Counted from the stretch's first letter, positions 43,828 through 55,351 are shown. The stretch is DNA of 64,000 nt from Ampullaceana balthica (GCA_944989445.1 CALYLW010000013.1:2649066-2713065), one strand, 5' to 3'. Translations and numbers: made by a program. The notes: a model not told the origin generated them from the sequence alone.

Positions 43828-45494
43828 CATGGGCGCCCGCAGAAAATTTTCTAGGGGGGGGGGCAACAATTTTTCGAATTGATTTTCGCAGATTTTTTGC
43901 CGGTCACGTGACCATTAATTAAAACTCTATACAGATCAGTACTACTTGTCCTTTATTTCTATGGCATCCGTCCATCCTCATGGGATGATGGCGTTTCCTC
44001 CTGCTCCTCTACCCCCTTCCCCTTTCTCCTTGCCCTTTTCTCCTCGCTCCTGGCTGTAAGGGAAGCTTCCGCGACTTGAATGCCCTCGCGTACTTTTGCC
44101 CGCCAGGAGGTGCGCTCCTCAGCAATGGTCTCACACATTTTATGGTCAATCTGCGCCAGAGTCATGTCTTTCTTGCAGACATCCTTGAGGCGCAAGCAGG
44201 GGCGTCCTCTCTTCCGCATACCAGTTGCCAGCTCGCCGTAAAGCAGGGCTCTTGGAATGCGCTCCAAGCTCATCCTGCGGACATGTCCCAACCACCGCAG
44301 GCGCCTCTCACTCAGGATTGAGTGCATGCTCAGCATATGACTCCTTCTGAATACCTCGACATTCGTGATCTTGTCCTGCCACTTGATGTGCAGAATCCAG
44401 CGCAAGCATCGTAAGTGGAAGCTGTTGAGTTGCTTTGTTTGTTTGGCATAGGTCGTCCAGCACTCGCTGCAATAGAGGAGTGTGCTGAGCACGCAGGCCT
44501 GGTACACAGTGATTTTCTTCCTATCAGTGAGCTGTGCATTGTTCCACACTCTTTGATTCAGCCTAGCCATTAATGATGCAGCCTTGCCAATTCTGGTTTC
44601 AATTTCCCTTTCCAGTGAGAGTGTGCTGGAGGGGTCAAGCAGGGGCGAATTCAGACTGCACGGGGCCCCTGGCTTTAGCCAGTTCAGCCCCCTCCCCAAA
44701 ATCTGCCATAGAGCTCAAGTGATCACGCTGTGAACCGAGACTATACAAGATTGGGCCACTGTTATGGGGTAGCTAGAAACCAGGCATTGTACAGACCAAC
44801 ATTTCTGAACAATGTTTTTAAAGTATATGAGATATAGCATATATACAGTTAATACAGTTTATTTATGATCCTTACTACCACCGTTGCAAACAACTCCGTC
44901 CGTTATTGGTCACGTGAAGTCACGTCCTACAACCAACTCCCTCAGTCTGGGAGGCCACGCCTTTGTCTAGTCCCCGGTCTACAGTGCGTCACTATTTAAT
45001 ATGTCAATCATAATGATTGAATCATCTCGTACCACCACTCCCAGATTAAGACGGGGGTGGGGTACCATGACCCGCTCTGGTCTCTTTGGTGTTAGCCCCT
45101 GGTCTGGTTTGGACAATCGCAATCATTTCCCCTGGTCAGTGCTTCGCACGGCTGACCTTTACATATAACAGAGTCTACATTTAGCACCACTGGGTATATG
45201 GACGCGGTTCGGTCTATTAATCTATCCAAGCTACCGCATGGGGCATTTCACACACCTTGGTCGGTCCTGACCAGACTACCAGACCTGGCCAGCAACAGGA
45301 ATCTTTGATCTAAAGACCCTTTAAACGCTCTAATTCCATACACTATAGAAAATATAAAAATAATTACAAAGTAAAACGAGATCAGCATCAGCTTAGTTAC
45401 TGTTCTCTTTATTTTCTCTTTAATTTTAATACATTTTTAGTCTATTTTTGTCAATTTTTTAAAAATCCATAAATCCAGGAAGGGGGCGCCCATG
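43828..45494. mobile_element. hAT-like element with palindromic CATGGGCGCCC ends, hosting a LINE tail
   Basis: Starts CATGGGCGCCC and ends GGGCGCCCATG, an 11-bp perfect inverted repeat. Flanks TATAGGCA (43820-43827) and TATAGGCC (45495-45502) match at 7 of 8. The interior contains an RTE-like LINE fragment (43957-44637), a hAT-end-like GCAGGGGCGAATTCAG at 44639, and a GC-richer stretch at 44900-45320 of unknown origin. Confidence 0.7.
43957..44637 (-). mobile_element. RTE-like LINE, C-terminal ORF2 fragment
   Basis: A long open stretch on the - strand: LEREIETRIGKAASLMARL, LTDRKKITVYQACVLSTLL, LNSFHLRCLRWILHIKWQ, RRLRWLGHVRRM, KRGRPCLRLKDVC, ending TPSSHEDGRMP and stop near 43959. This is the region after the RT domain of RTE-like LINEs. 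Catalytic RT and endonuclease are absent. The apparent start (MGRGLNWL, 44699) is host-element sequence, not LINE. Its open frame suggests it is younger than the LINE at 21100. Confidence 0.82.
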
Positions 45495-45502
45495 TATAGG
45501 CC

Positions 45503-46369
45503 ATAAGCAGATAAAATGATACAAATAAAATATAAAAAATTACATTTGTCTACCACATCGGTACAGGGTAAAATAGTGCACCGGTCTCTGGACAACGGAA
45601 AAATTCCTGCCAGTCCGCCATACTAAAAAGTTTGAGAAGCACTGGCCTACAACACACGCACTATAAATAAAATGTGGATGAAACCTCTCCACCATTTATG
45701 GTCTTTAAGACAAAGCACCGTTGGCAAGGAGTTTTATTCTCTATCAACTTTACAAATGACCAAAAAGTGGTTTTGTGGCTTTAGGAAGATATATGTGCAG
45801 AGTGTATGAATGATGTATGCACCAAATGTCCAGTGAATGATGTATGCACCAAATGTCAAGTGAACGAGCAATCCACAACAGGTATTTAAATTGAACATAA
45901 AATTAAAACAGACGCACTGGTTGTCTGTGATTCTTCAGCAATGAAGTTTAATTTCTTTGTACTTTGTTTGGGACGTGATCCATTGTGTCCGAGGGGTAGG
46001 AACTGGGCGGTCTAGAAAGAGAAGAAAAGGTGTGGAAAAGGGGGTGGGGTGCGGGTATATGCTTTCAATCTTAGATTAAGGTGGAACACATCTCATTCAC
46101 CCCATCCCAATTTGCATTTCCTCCCCCCCACCCCCACACGATTTTAAAGCCTTTTGAAATTGCCCAGGTTAAACAATAATACGGGCGGTGGGGGGGGGGC
46201 AGTAGAGCCTGAGTTCCAATTAGTAGATTGTATTTGTATTTATTTGTTGTTTGGAGGCGGGGAAGGGTGGTGAAGAGGAAATCTGAACTTAAATCTTCAT
46301 TCATGTATTGCTAATGTTTTAGTCCGTTCAACCTATGCGTTCAGAGTAATTATATATGCACTTTATATA
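45503..46369. other. No gene seen; short local duplication
   Basis: GAATGATGTATGCACCAAATG occurs twice in tandem near 45805-45860 (the word is GTATGCACCAAATGTC). The rest is unremarkable G- and C-run-rich sequence. Confidence 0.4.
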
Positions 46370-46407
46370 TATACTAGGGGCAAGTACCCGGCTCCCGCCC
46401 GGGTTTA

Positions 46408-46965
46408 ACAACAACAGCAACAAAACAAAAACAACAAAAACAACAACAAAACAACAAAAACAAAACAACAACAAAAACAACAAAAACAACAAAACAACAA
46501 AAACAAAACAACAACAAAAACAATAACAAAACAACAAAAACAAAACAACAACAAAAACAACAACAAAACAAAAACAAAACAACAACAAAACAACAACTAC
46601 AACAACAACAACAAAACAACAACTACAACAACAACAGCAGCAACAACAAAGCAACAACAACAAAACAACAAATACAACAGCAACAACAACAAAGCAACAA
46701 CAACATGAAGGACATTGTCGTCGCAGGGCAAGGGATGTGGACAACAACAACAACAGCAAAAACAACACAAAAGCAACAACAGCAACAACAACAGCAACAA
46801 CAACAAAAACAACAACAGCAACAACAACAAAAACAAAACAACAACAAAAACATCAACAACAAAACAACAACAAAACAACAACTACAACAACAACAGCAAC
46901 AACAACAAAGCAACAACAACAAAACAACAACTACAACAACAAAAGCAACAACAACAAAAAAAATT
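46408..46965. repeat. (CAA)n tract, about 560 bp
   Basis: AAC/CAA trinucleotide repeat with occasional AGC, TAC and AAAAAC variants, interrupted once (46706-46742) by ATGAAGGACATTGTCG-like unique sequence. All frames stay open, giving Gln-, Asn-, Thr-rich or (- strand) Cys/Leu/Val-rich frames; none is a gene. Confidence 0.95.
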
Positions 46966-47265
46966 ATTTTATGGCGATAATCGCCTTCTTGTTAATCTCG
47001 ACACCAAAATGTTAAATAATTTGCGTCATTATTTTACGTCTTAATTTTCAATAATTTTTATTTTATATAGCTCATATAGGGAAAAACTACATTTTGGGCC
47101 CCCGGGCCCCAGTATCTTATATATATGGAACGAAACCTGTTTAATAACCTTTCCGGTATAATTTTGTGTACGTGTACCAAATTTCACGTTATTTGGTTGT
47201 CTGGATCTTGAGTTATAAGGGAACAGACAGACGACGGACAGACAACAAATGCGTCTTATATATAT

Positions 47266-47310
<45 letters not shown>
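46966..47310. repeat. Interspersed repeat tail and TA microsatellite
   Basis: AAGGGAACAGACAGACGACGG (core ACAGACAGACGACGGACAG) followed by TTATATATATAG and a (TA)n run at 47268-47308. This wording is common at the 3' ends of invertebrate interspersed repeats. The family is not assigned. Confidence 0.5.
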
Positions 47311-47311
<1 letters not shown>

Positions 47312-47459
47312 CAATTTATAATATATATGGCTGGTTATAGTTATAGCGGTAAAGATGGCTGCCGACGTTAGTGACGTCACTTCAACGCTGTCGTGTTGCT
47401 ACCCCAGTTTAATAAATTCTAAGGGTGGTGTCCCCTTACTTGCCCTGTAATTGTAATTC

Positions 47460-47520
47460 CCGAGTGATTTATGGGTTGGTGTTCTTGCTCCGATAATGAC
47501 AACTGACTACTGCCAGCTCA

Positions 47521-47556
<36 letters not shown>

Positions 47557-47604
47557 GGGTTGGTGTTCTTGCCCCGATAATGACAACTGACTACTGCCAA
47601 CTCA

Positions 47605-47646
<42 letters not shown>

Positions 47647-47790
47647 GGGTTGGTGTTCTTGCGCCGATAATGACAACTGACTACTGCCAGCTCAGTATAT
47701 ATATATATATATATTTATGGGTTGGTGTTCTTGCGCTGATAATGACAACTGACTACTGCCAGCTCAGTATATATATACCCGGGCGGCACA
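47460..47790. repeat. Minisatellite with internal (TA)n of variable length
   Basis: Four to five units of TTTATGGGTTGGTGTTC...GATAATGACAACTG...CAGCTCAGTATATA. The unit length varies (about 65-95) because only the TA run changes. The open frame through it (YIYIYLWVGVLAP repeats) is an artefact. Confidence 0.9.
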
Positions 47791-49093
47791 CATTTTGGGT
47801 CGGCATTTGTGGGCATTTGAAAAGTAAAGCCATTTTCGACAACCGCCCTTTTTCTTTTGAAGGGGGTAAATCAAGGCGAAACAAAAATATACTTAATTTC
47901 GAGTCTTAATTAACGGATTCGCCTAATATTTGTTTGATTACATAGTGGTTGTTATATTATAACTAACGCAAAATCGTTCAAAAACTTAAAATAGCCCCAA
48001 AAAAGGTATCGATTTGTTTGGAAAATTAAGCGGTATACGTCATAGATGGCGCTTTTATAAGAAAACTACACACACACACACACACAAAAAAAAAGAAAAC
48101 ACCCCCGCTGGGCCGAATAATATGTGCTATTAACTACTTTATTAATATCGCCACGACAGTTCTTGCGTGGAATTTCGAAATATGCAGAAACATGCACTAA
48201 CAAGTACCTACATGGCATGGTGGTTCATTGTGTTTAACTTGCAAGTAGTAATTTATATTAGTATATTTATATATATATATAAGATCTACTGTTTCAGTTT
48301 TCAAAAAAATTATTGTAAGGTAACTTACTAAAAAATAAATTTATTTTGTTTTTCTTGCATTAAAGTAGCACACATAATTTGTGTTTTTTTAAAATTTTAA
48401 ATACGTTATTCATTAAAAAATTGTACGCCTATCCAATTAAAGTAATGTTTAAATAATTTGAATTCGTCTATTTTATGGAAAGTTATTAAGATTTATTGCA
48501 AAAACATGACAATTTTCAAATTTCTCCATTAATAAACATAACAATAGCATACATAATTTCGAAAAAGACATACTTTTATAATTTCCAGCGTCTTGGAAAA
48601 ATTGACATCTGAAGAAGTAACTAGTAAAACGAGATCAGATGCTGGAATCTTAACTCAGAACAATGCAATCTTTTTCTTTTCTATGATATCTCAATTTATG
48701 GGAACCCATCTTTTTTTTTAATTTATGCAAACCAATTTCATGGAAACAAAGAGATGTGCTAATACACAGCGCTGTTATAGAGAGTTTGAGATATCAACTG
48801 AACGCCGAGTTAGAAGAAGAAAAATATGAGTGGGGTATATTCAGAAGACGTGGTTCTATATCTAGAACAATAGGCCTATGCACAATGAGAAATGTATTTA
48901 TCCATGGATGTACATGTAATTATAAAAGAAAATAAAAGAACGCGTTGATGAGTTGCATGTCCTTGCAAGAAAATATTCCTGTATAATACCACGAAACCTA
49001 CTAAATGAAGAATTTGAACATCAAATAAATTTCTTAATCTACATTGACAAAGAACAGTTTAATATTGAAAGAAAATGGTTCCAGGTTTTTATG
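47791..49093. other. Intergenic, nothing recognised
   Basis: AT-rich; a short CA microsatellite at 48067-48087. No coding blocks or bounded elements. Confidence 0.4.
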
Positions 49094-49101
49094 GCTGTAC
49101 A

Positions 49102-49288
49102 CAGAGCCGGTCTTATCGATTGCGGGGCCCTATGCGGCTTAGTATGCGAAAAGGATTGCGCGGGACCCAGTTTGGGTAGGGATTAGGTATTAATAAGGAT
49201 AATAAGTGAAAATTAAGATAGGTGGGGCCTATGAAAGCGTGGGGCCCAATGCGGCCACATAGGTTGCAGTTTCCTAAGACCAGCCCTG
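49102..49288. mobile_element. 187-bp hAT MITE
   Basis: Ends CAGAGCCGGTCTTA and TAAGACCAGCCCTG. Flanks GCTGTACA (49094-49101) and GCTGTACC (49289-49296) match at 7 of 8. GGGGCC-rich interior. Related in its CAGAGCCG end to the MITE at 55804. Confidence 0.85.
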
Positions 49289-49296
49289 GCTGTACC

Positions 49297-49990
49297 AACA
49301 AGAAGAGGCATTATGTTAGAAAAACGGGGGAAAAGGACCCCTTGATCTATTAACATATTCAACAGTATAAATTGGAAAATTATATACCCAACATTATAAT
49401 TTTGCTAAGAAGTTTTTCAACTATTGCTATCAGCGTATTGGAGCTTCTCCAATCCGCAGAAAAAATTATCTTCGTTCACAATGAATGATTTAAGACAACA
49501 AAATCTTTCAATATTGTCCACATAACAAGATATTACAAAAAATTAAAGTTTTGATAGCATAATACACGATCTTTCTATTCTAATATGAAAGTTATGAAAG
49601 TAAATGTATATATATCTATATGTTTACATACTAATGTATACAATTTCTTCGTTTATAAAAAAATATATATTTATAAATAAAAAATAAAAGCAAATTAATT
49701 GGTAATGTGTTTTGGTTGTAAATTTGGAATATGTTTTGTCTCATTTTTTTTTGGGGGGGGGCCTGAGACCTCAATAACTTTCTTGTGGCCTTTAAAAAAG
49801 TATCTTGTTTTTTTATACATGTGTATTTACAAGTATATCATCTTATGCGGCATATTTTATTACTGCTATTACATAAATAGGGCATGCAATGGTAAAAATG
49901 TTCCCCACCTTTACTTCGTTTGAATTACAATTACCGGTACATGTATTTATTCATGTTTATTAATTTATTTTTAAAAATCTTGTGATTGAC
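49297..49990. other. Intergenic, nothing recognised
   Basis: AT-rich, no supported feature. Confidence 0.35.
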
Positions 49991-49994
49991 TTAA

Positions 49995-50382
49995 GGGGCC
50001 GTCAAAAATGACGTAACGCAATTTTGGCTTATATTTCACCCCCCCCCACTCGTCACACGTTGTCACAAAAACTTAGACCCCTTCTTCACTATGAAGTCAC
50101 AAATCTCCCCCCCCTCCCCAATAAAAGCAGTATTTTCTATTTGAAAATGAGCATGTTTCAAATCATTTTTTTTTGGTCATTTACATATGTTTTTAGTGTA
50201 AGGCTGCACTCTAATATTGTAACACGCGTGAAGCGATGTAAAACGTCATTAAATAAATTATCGGTAATCATATATTTAAGTGGAACTTTTATTTAAAGTT
50301 GCGCGTTTTTTATATGACGTCAAATGTGTGACCCCCCTCCCCTCCCCCCTCCAGGTATGTGACGTCATTTATGGACGATCCC
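49995..50382. mobile_element. GGGGCCGTC-family element, copy B (inverted)
   Basis: Ends GGGGCCGTCAAAAATGACG and GACGTCATTTATGGACGATCCC, inverted to one another. Internal CACGCGTGAAGCG and AAGTGGAACTTTTATTTAAAG run in the opposite direction to copies A, C and D. Two perfect TGACGTCA (50315, 50360). Confidence 0.82.
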
Positions 50383-50444
50383 AAAAAAGGGCGGCAAATT
50401 GGAGACCGCCCCGGGCGGCAAAAGTTCTAGCTACGCCACTGTAT

Positions 50445-50850
50445 GGGGCCGTCCATAAATGACGTCACGTGCCAAGGGGGGAGGGGGGAGGTCACGCATT
50501 CGTGAGTCGTGACGAAGGGGGTGTTTAAGAAATGTGACGTCACATCAAAACTTGCAACTTTAAATAAAGTTCCAGTTAAATAATTTTATTGCTTAAAATT
50601 TATTTATTGACGTTTTCCATGGCTTCACGCGTGTTACGATATTAAAGTGCAGACTTATACTTACACGACTAAATACATATTTAAATGACATAAAAGTAAT
50701 TTGAAAAATGCTAATATTCAATTAGAAAATGCGACTTTTAGGGAGGGGAGGTCAAAGCTTTGTGACGTCCTAGTTTTTGTGACGAAGTGTGACAAGGGGG
50801 GAGGGGTGTGAAAAATAGGCCAAATCGATTGACATTTATGGACGGGCCGG
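50445..50850. mobile_element. GGGGCCGTC-family element, copy C
   Basis: GGGGCCGTCCATAAATGACG at the left, ATTTATGGACGGGCC at the right. Inner GTGACGAAGGGGGTGTTTAAG and GTCAAAGCTTTGTGACG. Two TGACGTCA (50460, 50535). Between copies B and C lies CGGGCGGCAAAAGTTCTAGC...CGCCACTG, a hAT-end-like sequence. Confidence 0.85.
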
Positions 50851-52010
50851 GACTAAGCGAATAATTCAAGCAGTCAAAAAACATTTTGCTTAACCTTTAA
50901 AAGCTTTACAACCAATAGACGGCCATTACTGATATATAGTTTATAGAAATAGAAAGGTCGTGTATGTAAACAAATTAAATAATAATAATAATGTTTGGTT
51001 CATTGTCATAAAAAATGTAATTACCTAATGTTGTAAATTTAATTTTAAAAAAAGAGATATGTCTAGAAATGAACATCAGTGTCTCTGAGTGATACTCACC
51101 CAGAGTGTGCTATAAATAGATGTCTGTTTATTTGTTTAGCTGTTGAAAATTATGACATAGGTTCTTGTTGAAGTTATCACTGAACGAACAACAAAGCCCT
51201 TCCAAGGACGTTCCGCCACAGATCGGTGGCATGTTGTAACTCCCCTCCAACAGCCGTCTCGACTGTCATACATGTGCATCACGTCAAAAATACTATTCAT
51301 TATAGTTAAAATAAATAACTCGTAAAAATTAAAAACAGAGCTTTTGACTATAAATCCCAACGCGCATAACTCAAAGTAAAGCCTTGGAAGAAATACTGCA
51401 CCAAAAATAAATCGTGTTCAATATGATTGGTTGTAGGAGTCATATGTGTTTGAGGGACCAATCGCTATCGACGAACGCACGGAACATAGCCTTTTATTAT
51501 ATAGGATTATATAGGATGATCAACAAAGATTAAATAATTTTAACCTGTACGTTTTGATATCTAGAATACTCAATTCAAACTGGCGAGGTACTTCACACAC
51601 AAATACCATGACTGATATGAACACAGTCCTGTTAGTGGTGAGGTTCACACTCAAGTGATATGAACGCAGTCCTGTTGTATGGATCAGAAACATGTAGATC
51701 ACCAGATGTTTGTGCTAGCAGAATGCTTAGCGTCATCTTGTCTTTTTTTTTATCTGTTACAGACGCCTATCCGTGGTTTATGTATAGCCTTGCATTTTAT
51801 TAGATTTTTAAATGCTGATCGAGTGTTAGTTTTCCTGGTCTCCTCAGGTAATCCATTCCGATGGTAAGAACGAGAATTTGTGTATGTGTTTGTTCTTGCA
51901 TGCGGAATAAGAAAAGTGTTTTATCTCTATGCCTATCTATCAACAAATGTCTGAGAAATAGTACCCTATTAAATGGGGGATCGATATGACACACCGTCAT
52001 GAAAGACAAC
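50851..52010. other. Intergenic; short duplication, nothing else recognised
   Basis: TGATATGAACACAGTCCTGTT near 51615 (core ATGAACACAGTCCTG) is repeated near 51657. The second is followed by residues NAVLLYGSETC, reminiscent of a LINE ORF2 but too short to call. Confidence 0.35.
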
Positions 52011-52016
52011 AGTAAA

Positions 52017-52257
52017 TCAAGACAAATGCGCGCCCGGCTGGCGCACCGAGGGTCATCGGTTCGAATCTCCGTGAAGGCAGAGATTTTTTTTACCGAAGCC
52101 AAGGCCAAGTGTGTCCCTGAGTCCATCCAGCCCCGAATAGGTAACAGACACCAGTTAGGGAAACAAAGGAGCCCCCCTCATGGCCGTGGCCATTGAACGC
52201 TGCGTCACTTGCCAACAGACCGGCATGGTCTGTTCATTCTTATAAGAACGTAGGACG
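52017..52257 (+). mobile_element. tRNA-derived SINE, copy 2, 5' half
   Basis: Box B GGTTCGAATCT at 52058-52068, then CCGTGAAGGCAGAG, GTAACAGACACCAGTTAGG and CATGGTCTGTTCATTCTTATAAGAA. Box A is not recognisable. The SINE stops at GTAGGACG, where the 3.1-kb element is inserted; its other half resumes at 55352. Confidence 0.85.
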
Positions 52258-53029
52258 GCAGTGGCGTCACTATGGGGGGGGGGCGGGGGGGGCGGGCCGC
52301 CCCGGGTGACACCCGTCAGGGGGTGACACCCGAGCCTAAAATTTTACTGTGTACGATTTTATGTCAGAAAACAAAAGATGACATTTTTTTAATCTAGAAA
52401 GAAATACAATGAAATACGTTAAACGCGAAAATTCTTATTAAAAAAATATCAGTTAACTTGCAATAATAAAACAGTCCCAACACAGGAACAACATTAAAAC
52501 AAATTAGGAAAAAAAGAAAAGAAATAGTCGCAGCAGAGAGATCTTTAAAAAAGGCTGGAATGAAAGAGGCAGTGTCTTCTGTTTTAAAAGATATAAAGCC
52601 ATTTGGGCTTGGACACACCGACAGCATGAACGAATCCCACCTCACGACTCCCTCCACCCCAGTGGGGTGGGGGAATACGATTTTATCACAAGAAAAAAAA
52701 CAAAAGATGGGTTTTCTTTGTTGATATTTTTCTTGAGGAAAATTATTATTTCAATGTCTTTGAGTGTAATATTTTTATATATTTTATATATATATATTTA
52801 TTAAAGGCGTGAAAGCATAGATATGCATGTTTATATACAGGTAGTCCTCCGGTTACGACGGTCCCATTCCGACTTACGCTGTTTAGTGCTTACGAACGCG
52901 CCCCCGTAAAGAATAGTATTACGCGTTATTCCGTACTTTAAAAAAAATAATTCATGAGGTAACGAATTCTTTTCTCTATTTGAAATAACAAAATTATTGA
53001 AAAATATGTATGATTATTATTTCAACCTA

Positions 53030-54800
53030 CAACTTTCGTTTGCGAATTTTTCAAATGGCGAAGTTTTCAATCAAGTCAATAAAGCTGAGTAAGCTTACAA
53101 GTTACTTTTCAATGCTCATTAGAGAGAGCATATTCAGCCTTTTTCGTCCCATGCAAATTCTAACTCATTATATATTCTTTTCAACTTTGAAAAGGATCGC
53201 TCTCAGTTGCAGTTTGATGTCATCATTGAAAGATAGATGCGAAGTGCGATGTGTACATTTGTAAAGGACTGTGTGAAATATAGCTCATTCAAAAGCAGCA
53301 AAATTTTTAGCTCTGTGCAAGTTTTTTTGAGTTTCGCTTTGTGCTATTTCCTTTTGCTTACCATGAGCCTGGGGCTGGACAATAACTTTTTTAAGAGTTC
53401 TGAAAATTGGACTAATTCTGAAGGTAAACAGTCTTCGAAATCACTCATGAACCTACATGTGGAAGAAAATCAGAAGCCCCGAGCCTAGTGCCCTTTATGG
53501 GTCTTCCCGGAAGACCCCCTTAGCCATCTGGCCACCAAAGGGATTTAACAGCTGAGGACAAAAAAAAAGCGGTCGCTTCTGAAGCGGCCACCTGGGCATC
53601 CAGGACATACAGTCGAAGATGCCTCCCACTAAGTTGCCCTCACAAGGAGGTGGTGGAATTTCCTACTACGACCCGCTACCACTTTGGCGCCATCCCGGCA
53701 AAGCACACGGGTCTCCATGGTTAGGACCGCCGCAGACCAGGGGATCATCAAAGACCTACCTAGGGTGCAACCCCCACTGGAAGGTTTCCTCAGAGCTGGT
53801 GTCCAATGCGTTCTTCGCGGCACTTTTTGCTAATCCGTACTGGCGCTCTTGGCCCTAAACCGGCACCGCTCGATGGCGTTGCTAGTAAATTGAGGGGGAC
53901 GAAACGGTTGCTTCGGATTTACCCAACCCCTTCATCGAAATCACTTGAATGTTCTTCCATTAACTTGGCTGCTGTCCATCGGGTGGCGAAAGTGCTGAGC
54001 TCAGTTAGGTTTGTAAGAAAGCCAAATTTCTCATGGATGTATTTATATGCACCTAACCAATGTTGTAGGGCTTAAGAAAGTTTGTCAATGATTACCAGAA
54101 ATACCTCAATCTTGAATTTTTTTCTCCAGGAGAATACTGTTTTGTTGATGTCATTTATCAAACTGACGCTTTCTTTTTTGTTTGATAGTATTGAAGATTG
54201 TTTACACTGTTTTTACCACGGACTTTTCCTTTCTTTTGTCTTCATATGAATAAAATTAAGAATGCTATTTTTTAACAAACTCAATGAGATACTTCCTTTC
54301 TAAAATTCTTTCCCAAATTTCAAGTAAAATAGCGACTTCCAGTTGTACAATTTCCTTTAGAAATCCTCCTTCTTCAAGTCGGCAGTCACGTGGCTGATTT
54401 TCATTCGTTGCTAATTCTTCCAGTGCTGCGATATTCTCATGGTATGAGCTATTAACAGACCTTACAGCATAATGTCAGGCTGACCATCTTGTGTCAGACA
54501 AGGCTTTGTTAGCATGTATCAATTTCATATGTTTTTGAAGTACCTGTCAACGATGAGTAGATGCAACAAGTCGGGTATAAAGATTTTGCAGAAGACAAAA
54601 AAATCTGACCGCAATAGGACAACCTGCTGCTCTTTACCCAACCAAATTAACGGATTGAGCTGTGCACGGCACATAATGAGCTACAATGCACTTCTCACGA
54701 AGAATAGCCTGCTTTCGGTTATACTTCCTACTCATTTGCAGCATTGCCGTATGACTGTCCAAGGCATTTTCAGGGATTCGTACAAACATAATGGCCTGCA
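53030..54800 (-). pseudogene. hAT transposase pseudogene (ZMYM/DUF4371 type), interrupted
   Basis: - strand blocks in order: RKYNRKQAILREKCIVAHY (54740), VPCTAQSVNLVG, LVASTHRW-like, ALSDTRWSA (54490), LEELATNENQ, LEIWERILERKYLIE (54300), FGFLTNLTELS-like (54000), then after an inserted repeat ERSFSKLKRI (53190), RLNMLSLMSIE (53110) and SFIDLIENFAI (53060). The DTRWSA and ERSFSKLKRI blocks are characteristic of hAT transposases and the C-terminal dimerisation region. Several stops and shifts show it is dead. The insertion at 53480-53880 separates the central and C-terminal parts. Confidence 0.85.
53480..53880. repeat. Unclassified interspersed repeat, copy 2
   Basis: Inserted in the hAT transposase remnant. 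Related to 20110-20470 by CCTCACAAGGAGG and TTTTTGCTAATCCGTACTGGC (core GCTAATCCGTACTGG). GC-richer than its surroundings. Class unknown. Confidence 0.55.
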
Positions 54801-54896
54801 TCTTTATTATACACTATAATTCATAAAAAGTTTGGGGGCCCTTAAATTATTGGGGGCTTTAGCCCGTTCAGAACCCCCCCCCTTTTAATCCGCCAT

Positions 54897-55284
54897 AGGG
54901 GGGTCCACGCATCTGTGACGATGTGGTACGAGGAGGGGGGTGTTTAAGAAATGTGACGTCACATAAAAAACGCGAAACTTTAAATAAAAGTTCCACTTAA
55001 ATATTTGATTGTTTACCATTTATTTAATTACGTTTTCAATGACTTCATGCGTGTTACGATATTACGGTGCAGACTTACCCTAAATACATATTTAAATGAC
55101 AAAAAATAATTTGCAACATGCTAATTTTTATTGAGAAAATACGGCTTGGGGAGGGGTGTCAAAGCTTTGTGACGTCATATCGTAAAAAAGGGACGGGGTC
55201 TATATTTTTGTGACAAAGTATGACGCTGGGGGAGGGTGGGGTAAAAATCGGCAACCTCGCGTGACGTCATTTATGGACGGCCCC
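54897..55284. mobile_element. GGGGCCGTC-family element, copy D
   Basis: The left end has lost about 45 bp relative to copy C; the right end GACGTCATTTATGGACGG and CCCC is intact. Shares GGTGTTTAAGAAATGTGACG and GTCAAAGCTTTGTGACG. Three TGACGTCA (54954, 55170, 55262). Confidence 0.85.
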
Positions 55285-55351
55285 TTCAGTCGTGAAGGGG
55301 TGACACCATGAGCTACCGCCCCGGGTGACACCAACCCTAGTGACGCCTCTG

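Larger units (their letters stand above)
52259..55351. mobile_element. 3.1-kb hAT-like element (CAGWGGCGTCACTA family) with transposase remnant
   Basis: Ends CAGTGGCGTCACTA and TAGTGACGCCTCTG are inverted. GTAGGACG at 52250-52257 and 55352-55359 is the 8-bp target duplication, with one extra G at the left edge. Both ends contain GGGTGACACC, the core of the 25-bp array unit. Inside: a decayed hAT transposase on the - strand, an unclassified repeat (53480-53880) and GGGGCCGTC copy D. Whether the transposase is its own or arrived in a nested element (hAT-like end near 54833-54895) is open. Confidence 0.82.

Noticed and set aside
46328..47044. Gln/Asn/Thr-rich and Cys/Val-rich long open frames
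   Set aside because: Produced by the (CAA)n tract in every frame; no start context, domain or splice structure.
47496..47909. 137-codon open frame
   Set aside because: Translates a tandem repeat with (TA)n runs (YIYIYI); no conserved domain.
51655..51735. LINE ORF2 fragment (NAVLLYGSETC)
   Set aside because: Only about a dozen matching residues; too short to call.
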